19,808 nt of DNA from an uncultured Gammaproteobacteria bacterium (lineage in GTDB: Bacteria; Pseudomonadota; Gammaproteobacteria; Pseudomonadales; Azotimanducaceae_A). Positions within the stretch are counted from its first letter, which is position 1, and each line of letters starts with the position of its first letter. Under the pieces are notes generated by a model. That model worked only from the letters and a program-made list of their open reading frames with translations. It made no database searches and was not told the origin of the DNA. The stretch covers positions 1 to 19,808 of the forward strand of contig CAJWGQ010000030.1 in NCBI GenBank assembly GCA_913041025.1, given 5' to 3'. The translations under genes and the position numbers were made by a program. Below, piece by piece: positions 15,843 to 19,808 of this stretch.

Positions 15843-16850
15843 TTGACTCAACAAGAATTTGCGGCAATTACTGCTCATCAAGACCGCATCGAGAAGGTAC
15901 AGATACTTCCAACAACAAATATGGTCATTTCAGCATCAGCGGATGGCACGCTCCGACTTACTGATATTGAAAATCGTATTGCAAAAAAACAATTTAAGGG
16001 ACATCAGAGCGGTGTCTGGGACTTTGCACTTTGGGGCAACAACAACCATGCGATTAGCGCTTCATTCGACCATTCTCTTCGGATCTGGGACCTTAACTCT
16101 GGCGACCAGATAGCTAAATTGGCGGGGCACAATGACGAAGTTTATTCAGTTAAAGTGACAAAGGATCATCGGCAAGCCGTCTCATGCTCGGCCGACAATA
16201 CCATCCGAATATGGGATCTAGTCAATTATTCGCAAATAAAAACCCTTTGGGGCAACGAGGATGATTCAAAAAGTATCGCTCTCACTAATGACGGCCAATC
16301 AATTCTCTCGGGTTGTTGGGATCACAAGGTTCGACTGTGGGACGTCACAACTGGCCAGTTAAAAAAGGTCTATAAAGGACATAAAGGCCCCGTCCATCAG
16401 ATTTTGTTATTGAACAATGATCGAGTGGTAGTGTCTGCATCATCCGATGAGTCAGTCAAATTCTGGGATATAGAATCTGGGGAAGAATTGAATACGCTTT
16501 CCGGTCATCAAGGACAGGTGTTTACGCTCACCAGTGACCCCTCTCAAAGTCTGATCGTTTCTTCTTCCGAGGACATGACACTAAAAATTTGGAGTATTAA
16601 ACGCGCCGAATTGCTTCAAACACTCGAAGGACATACAAATCTTATCCAGCACGTTGCCATCGCGCCAAATGGCCAGTATCTCGTTTCACTGTCAAAAGAC
16701 CACACGCTCCGAGTCTGGGATATTCAAACCGGTGAATATGCTTTCGTATCGACACTCTCGAGCCCACCAAGATGTTGCGACATTTCCCGAGACAGCAGGA
16801 CATTAGTCGTTGGAGACGAACTAGGACAACTCCATGTTTATCTTCTTTAA
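15843..16850 (+). CDS. WD40-repeat beta-propeller protein
   Basis: A 335-residue protein made almost entirely of WD40 repeats of about 42 residues. Seven full units can be aligned by GH...IWD, starting near AHQDRIEKV, GHQSGVWDF, GHNDEVYSV, GNEDDSKSI, GHKGPVHQI, GHQGQVFTL and GHTNLIQHV. An eighth, divergent unit (PPRCCDISRDSRTLVVGDELGQLHVYLL) ends the protein. It has no signal peptide, membrane segment or fused enzymatic domain, so it should be a cytoplasmic protein-binding scaffold. The TTG start is supported by GAGAGAG at 15832-15838. The 55-nt gap behind the transposase-derived gene suggests co-expression. Its stop is one base from the stop of the convergent PfkB gene, with no hairpin there. 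The partner is unknown. Confidence 0.9.
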   Translation: MTQQEFAAITAHQDRIEKVQILPTTNMVISASADGTLRLTDIENRIAKKQFKGHQSGVWDFALWGNNNHAISASFDHSLRIWDLNSGDQIAKLAGHNDEVYSVKVTKDHRQAVSCSADNTIRIWDLVNYSQIKTLWGNEDDSKSIALTNDGQSILSGCWDHKVRLWDVTTGQLKKVYKGHKGPVHQILLLNNDRVVVSASSDESVKFWDIESGEELNTLSGHQGQVFTLTSDPSQSLIVSSSEDMTLKIWSIKRAELLQTLEGHTNLIQHVAIAPNGQYLVSLSKDHTLRVWDIQTGEYAFVSTLSSPPRCCDISRDSRTLVVGDELGQLHVYLL

Positions 16851-16851
16851 A

Positions 16852-17739
16852 CTAGTTGAAGAGGTCGGCTAACTCTTTCGGGATTTCGGGGACAGCGCCC
16901 TCGCGAGTGCAAACCCAAGCCGATATTTCGATGGCTGTAAGGTTGATTCTCTCCATACTCCATCGATTAAGATAACCCAAAACCAGAGCGGAAGTATAAG
17001 CATCACCCGCTCCCACCGTGTCAATCACATCGACATCCAATCCACTCCGATCACTGGCCCCTTTTTTTGACATGAGAAAAGCACCATCCTTGCCTCGAGT
17101 CAGGGCTATCAGCTGCAGCTCGAAATCGTTCATGATGGCTCTCAATGAAGTTTCAATCGATCCAGAGAGTCCAAGCAAGGATGAAACAACCTTCAGTTCT
17201 TCGCTATTTAGTTTCAAAACATCAGCGAGCTCTAGAGACCTTTCAATGAGCTCTCTAGAAAAATAACTTTGTCTCAAATTGATATCGAAAACTGACAAGC
17301 TCTCCTTAGGCATCTGACTAAGCAAAGATCGAATCGCCAAACGGGTTGTTTTATTACGTTGTGCCAGAGTACCGAAGCAAACCGCATCAATACCATTAGG
17401 AAACACATCCAGATATTCGACAGTTAATAGTTCATCCCAAGCCGAATGTTTCTCAATCACATAAGATGGCTGGCCATGCGAATCCAAATTGACCTCAACA
17501 GTTCCCGTAGGGACTTCTGAATGTTTCTGGAGAAGTCCGGTATTCACTCCTCTTCGCCGAAGAAAATCCAGGGCCCCTATTCCCCTTGAATCACAACCAA
17601 CCGACCCTAGGACAAAGGAATTTGCGCCCAATCCCGCACAGTGAATCGAAAAGTTAGCAGGGGCACCACCAAAAATCTCTTTGTCGGGGAACACATCCCA
17701 AAGCACTTCTCCTATTCCAGCCACACTAAACGGTTTCAA
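16852..17739 (-). CDS. PfkB-family sugar kinase, fructokinase-like
   Basis: A 295-residue kinase with the chosen start, the usual length for fructokinases. It opens with AGIGEVLWDVFPD and GGAPANFSIH (24-33), the sugar-binding pattern of fructokinases. It ends with DTVGAGDAYTSALVLGYL, which holds the anion hole and catalytic base (D246). It should phosphorylate fructose or a related sugar with ATP, and could use fructose released by the GH32 enzyme, though the genes are about 10 kb apart. The ATG at 17829 would add 30 residues not matching the family. I prefer TTG at 17739, with AGGA 8 nt upstream; the longer start has only a weak AGAGA. The gene is divergent from the second PhyH-like gene. 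Confidence 0.88.
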   Translation of the reverse strand: MKPFSVAGIGEVLWDVFPDKEIFGGAPANFSIHCAGLGANSFVLGSVGCDSRGIGALDFLRRRGVNTGLLQKHSEVPTGTVEVNLDSHGQPSYVIEKHSAWDELLTVEYLDVFPNGIDAVCFGTLAQRNKTTRLAIRSLLSQMPKESLSVFDINLRQSYFSRELIERSLELADVLKLNSEELKVVSSLLGLSGSIETSLRAIMNDFELQLIALTRGKDGAFLMSKKGASDRSGLDVDVIDTVGAGDAYTSALVLGYLNRWSMERINLTAIEISAWVCTREGAVPEIPKELADLFN

Positions 17740-17747
17740 ATTCCAAA

Positions 17748-17751
17748 TCCT
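17748..17751 (-). promoter_or_regulatory. Shine-Dalgarno supporting a TTG start for the PfkB gene
   Basis: On the minus strand AGGA lies 8 nt before TTG at 17739. This start removes a 30-residue N-terminal extension absent from the family pattern. The evidence is modest because the upstream ATG at 17829 also has a weak purine box. Confidence 0.4.
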
Positions 17752-17880
17752 AAGGCAATAACTGAACGCCCGTTTAATTCTTATTCTGAGCGCAAGGGCT
17801 AACCCACTTAACCCTGTAATCGCAATCATGATAGTCTCTTTTTTTGACAGAAAAAAACCACCAATGATTCAGGGGGCCCA

Positions 17881-18759
17881 TTGAACGAGCAAGAAAAATA
17901 CCTCTTCGATCTTCGAGGTTACATTGTCGTCAAAAATGCACTTACTAGTTCTCAGATCGAAGACCTTTCCCAGCATCTCGAACTCCATCGATCCGATGGC
18001 GATTATTTTTTTGGCTCTGATAGAACAAAATTCACGAACCCAGAGGATACCGCCTGGACCACTCCGACCATGCTCGACTGGGGAGGTTGTTACTTAGACC
18101 TCATCGACCTACCTAAAATCAAGCCTTACTTGGAGACCTTGCTAGGGAATAACTACCGGCTAGATCATGACTACCTGAAAATTGATAGCGAACAAAATAG
18201 CAAAGGTCTTTATCTTCATGGCGGCGGACAGGGTGCAGGTGGCCCGACAGACCTTGTTGGACCAACAGATGGAGGTCAATGTTATTACCGATATAGCAAC
18301 GGTCGCTTTTTCAATGGACTCGTTGCGGTAGCTTTTGAACTAGATACTGTTCCCGAGGGCTCCGGGGGCTTCGGTTGTGTGCCCGGAAGTCACAAAGTCA
18401 ACTTCGAGCTGCCAAAAGAGTGGAAATACAGTAAAACTCAGGACGAGGTTCCTTGGTGCGTAGATCGTGTCGCTGCATCAGCGGGAGACGCCATCATTTT
18501 CACTGAGGCTTGCGCACATGGGACTATTCCGTGGGAGGGTCCAGGAGAGCGCAGAACTATTTTTTACAAGTACTGTCCTCACGCGGTAGCCTGGAGTCCT
18601 TGCTATTACAATTCCGATAACTATTCAGGACTGACTGAAGATCAAAAATCCCTGTTGTTGCCACCCAGCGCCTTTGGGCCTGCACCAGAGGTAAGGCAAA
18701 TATGGGCTAAAGCTCAAGCAGAACACCGCGAACTGCAAGAGTTAAGAAAGACGCAGTAA
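17881..18759 (+). CDS. Phytanoyl-CoA dioxygenase family protein with HxG iron motif
   Basis: A 292-residue PhyH-like protein beginning with the typical YLFDLRGYIVVKNALT (7-22). The core shows NGLVAVAFELDTVPEGSGGFGCVPGSHK (145-172), the distal His H213 in ACAHGTIPW and an Arg pair (R224/R225) for 2-oxoglutarate. The proximal motif reads LHGGG (H113-G114-G115), so the usual HxD Asp is replaced by Gly. I recall this LHGG pattern in a whole subfamily of PhyH-like proteins, so it is probably not a random defect. The TTG start has AGGGGG at 17871-17876. The glutathione S-transferase gene follows after 15 nt, so the two are likely co-expressed. Substrate unknown; it differs clearly from the PhyH-like protein near 12 kb. 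Confidence 0.87.
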   Translation: MNEQEKYLFDLRGYIVVKNALTSSQIEDLSQHLELHRSDGDYFFGSDRTKFTNPEDTAWTTPTMLDWGGCYLDLIDLPKIKPYLETLLGNNYRLDHDYLKIDSEQNSKGLYLHGGGQGAGGPTDLVGPTDGGQCYYRYSNGRFFNGLVAVAFELDTVPEGSGGFGCVPGSHKVNFELPKEWKYSKTQDEVPWCVDRVAASAGDAIIFTEACAHGTIPWEGPGERRTIFYKYCPHAVAWSPCYYNSDNYSGLTEDQKSLLLPPSAFGPAPEVRQIWAKAQAEHRELQELRKTQ

Positions 18760-18774
18760 CGATCAGCTCAAGCC

Positions 18775-19773
18775 ATGATTATAAGCCTGACTTTCCTAAC
18801 TCTGGCCTCTTTTGTCTGGTACCTGTGGGAAAAATCCCACAGAAAAACCTCAAAAATCCAGGCCGGGCTTCAGCCAGATATCAACTTGCCCTATGAACAA
18901 GAGTGGGAGCTTTATCACAACGATTTTTCTCTTTGTTCAAAAAAGGTCAGGATGTGTCTAGATGAGCTCGGCATAAATTACAAAAGTCATCATATTGATT
19001 TAATCGAAACGGGTAGTTACCAGAGCATCTCAAGAGCGTATCTTAAGGTTAACCCCTCAGGTCTTCTCCCGGTTCTTGTTCATAACGGCCATCCAATTTA
19101 TGAATCTCACGAACAAATTCGCTATGCAGCATCAAACAACAAACCCAATGAATTAGTTGATTTTAAGGACCCTGAAACACGAGCAAGGGCAGACCATTGG
19201 ATCGAGAGAACCTCTATGACAGGCGATGATCCAATCAGCAAAATGAAATCAAGCATGGCCGGTGCTAGCGCGGCACTAACGCTGCCCATTTTCGCAGCAA
19301 TGATGAACGAGATTCCTGCACATCGGCTAGTTGAAGGCCTTCTGTTTCATCGTCTAAAACAGCGCCCACTATTTTTTCTGAAACTAAAGCTTACCGGTCT
19401 CTCAAATATTCCGAAAACTCCTCCTTTCATCAAATTAATAAAGGCGGCTTCACTGGTAATGCAAGAGCATATGGATGACCTCGAGTCGGAGCTAGCGATG
19501 AGCGAGGGCACTTGGCTTTGTGGCAACCAATTCTCTTTGGCTGATGTCGGACTGGTGGCAATTTTTGAGCGGTTGGAGGAAGCAACGCTAACACATAAAT
19601 TCATAAACGCTGAAAGACCTCGTGTTTTGGCTTATTGGCAAAATTTAAAAACTCGACCAAGTTACAAAACAGCTATCAAGCAACACACTCACCCAGTCAC
19701 TAAAAAAGGCATTTCTAACATTCAATTTGAAAGGTCAAAAAACCCTGCGCTGGATACTTTGTTATCGAGTTAA
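18775..19773 (+). CDS. Membrane-anchored glutathione S-transferase-like protein
   Basis: A 332-residue protein, longer than the usual 200-230 residues of soluble glutathione transferases. Residues 1-18 (IISLTFLTLASFVWYLW) form a single hydrophobic segment followed by basic KSHRK, which should anchor the N-terminus in the inner membrane. A thioredoxin-fold domain follows at about 43-120: ELYHNDFSLCSKKVRMCLDE with candidate catalytic Ser52 or Cys54, NPSGLLPVL with cis-Pro99, and E110-S111 for the glutathione gamma-glutamyl group. The C-terminal helical domain includes WLCGNQFSLADVGL. An extra stretch of roughly 80 residues sits between these parts. The ATG start has only a weak ribosome site 15 nt after the PhyH-like gene, suggesting coupling. 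Confidence 0.88.
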   Translation: MIISLTFLTLASFVWYLWEKSHRKTSKIQAGLQPDINLPYEQEWELYHNDFSLCSKKVRMCLDELGINYKSHHIDLIETGSYQSISRAYLKVNPSGLLPVLVHNGHPIYESHEQIRYAASNNKPNELVDFKDPETRARADHWIERTSMTGDDPISKMKSSMAGASAALTLPIFAAMMNEIPAHRLVEGLLFHRLKQRPLFFLKLKLTGLSNIPKTPPFIKLIKAASLVMQEHMDDLESELAMSEGTWLCGNQFSLADVGLVAIFERLEEATLTHKFINAERPRVLAYWQNLKTRPSYKTAIKQHTHPVTKKGISNIQFERSKNPALDTLLSS

Positions 19774-19808
19774 ATTAGAGATCTCGATGATCCTGCGGTG
19801 ATTAGTGA

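Noticed and set aside
14597..16850. A known anti-phage defence system
   Set aside because: No nuclease, NTPase, protease, reverse transcriptase or membrane effector is present beside the transposase-like and WD40 genes.

Overview
The window looks like a chromosomal segment of a free-living, heterotrophic Gram-negative bacterium. A TonB-dependent outer-membrane receptor shows there is an outer membrane. The mix of TonB receptor, enolase-superfamily enzyme, glycoside hydrolase, PfkB sugar kinase and two phytanoyl-CoA-dioxygenase-like enzymes is what I would expect of a marine gammaproteobacterium, but no rRNA or marker gene confirms this. Base composition is moderate by eye (mid-40s % GC). Gene packing is dense, and GTG or TTG starts are frequent. 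I see no tRNA, rRNA, CRISPR array or complete mobile element.

Left part (1-7981): the left edge cuts through the start of an enolase-superfamily (mandelate racemase/muconate-lactonising type) gene on the minus strand. It is divergent from a TonB-dependent receptor, and the intergenic region between them carries a tandem 21-bp repeat. A strong hairpin separates the receptor from a convergent gene for a large PEP-synthase/rifampicin-phosphotransferase-like enzyme. Divergent from that enzyme is a cytoplasmic GH32 beta-fructosidase, followed by a calcineurin-like phosphoesterase.

Middle (7993-14268): two overlapping half-transporter genes (ATGA overlap) encode a probable heterodimeric ABC exporter. 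Convergent to them is a minus-strand pair: an ADP-ribosylglycohydrolase-family protein with an extra C-terminal beta-rich domain, then a phytanoyl-CoA-dioxygenase-like oxygenase.

Right part (14269-19773): a 328-bp intergenic region rich in dyad symmetries leads into the most unusual gene of the window. It is an intact ORF that aligns in architecture with IS4-type DDE transposases but appears to have lost two of the three catalytic acidic positions, so it is probably a domesticated transposase. A stand-alone WD40 beta-propeller follows it. Then come a convergent fructokinase-like PfkB kinase, a second phytanoyl-CoA-dioxygenase-like protein with an HxG instead of HxD iron motif, and a glutathione S-transferase with an N-terminal membrane anchor.

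Working together: the receptor, GH32, PfkB kinase, enolase-superfamily enzyme and ADP-ribosylglycohydrolase could form a loose sugar/glycoside-use neighbourhood (uptake, fructoside hydrolysis, fructose phosphorylation, sugar-acid dehydration). They are not one operon. A short motif (A/T run + TGGGTGA) recurs at intergenic or gene-boundary positions near several of these genes and beside the transposase-derived gene. I raise it as a candidate binding site or relic repeat.
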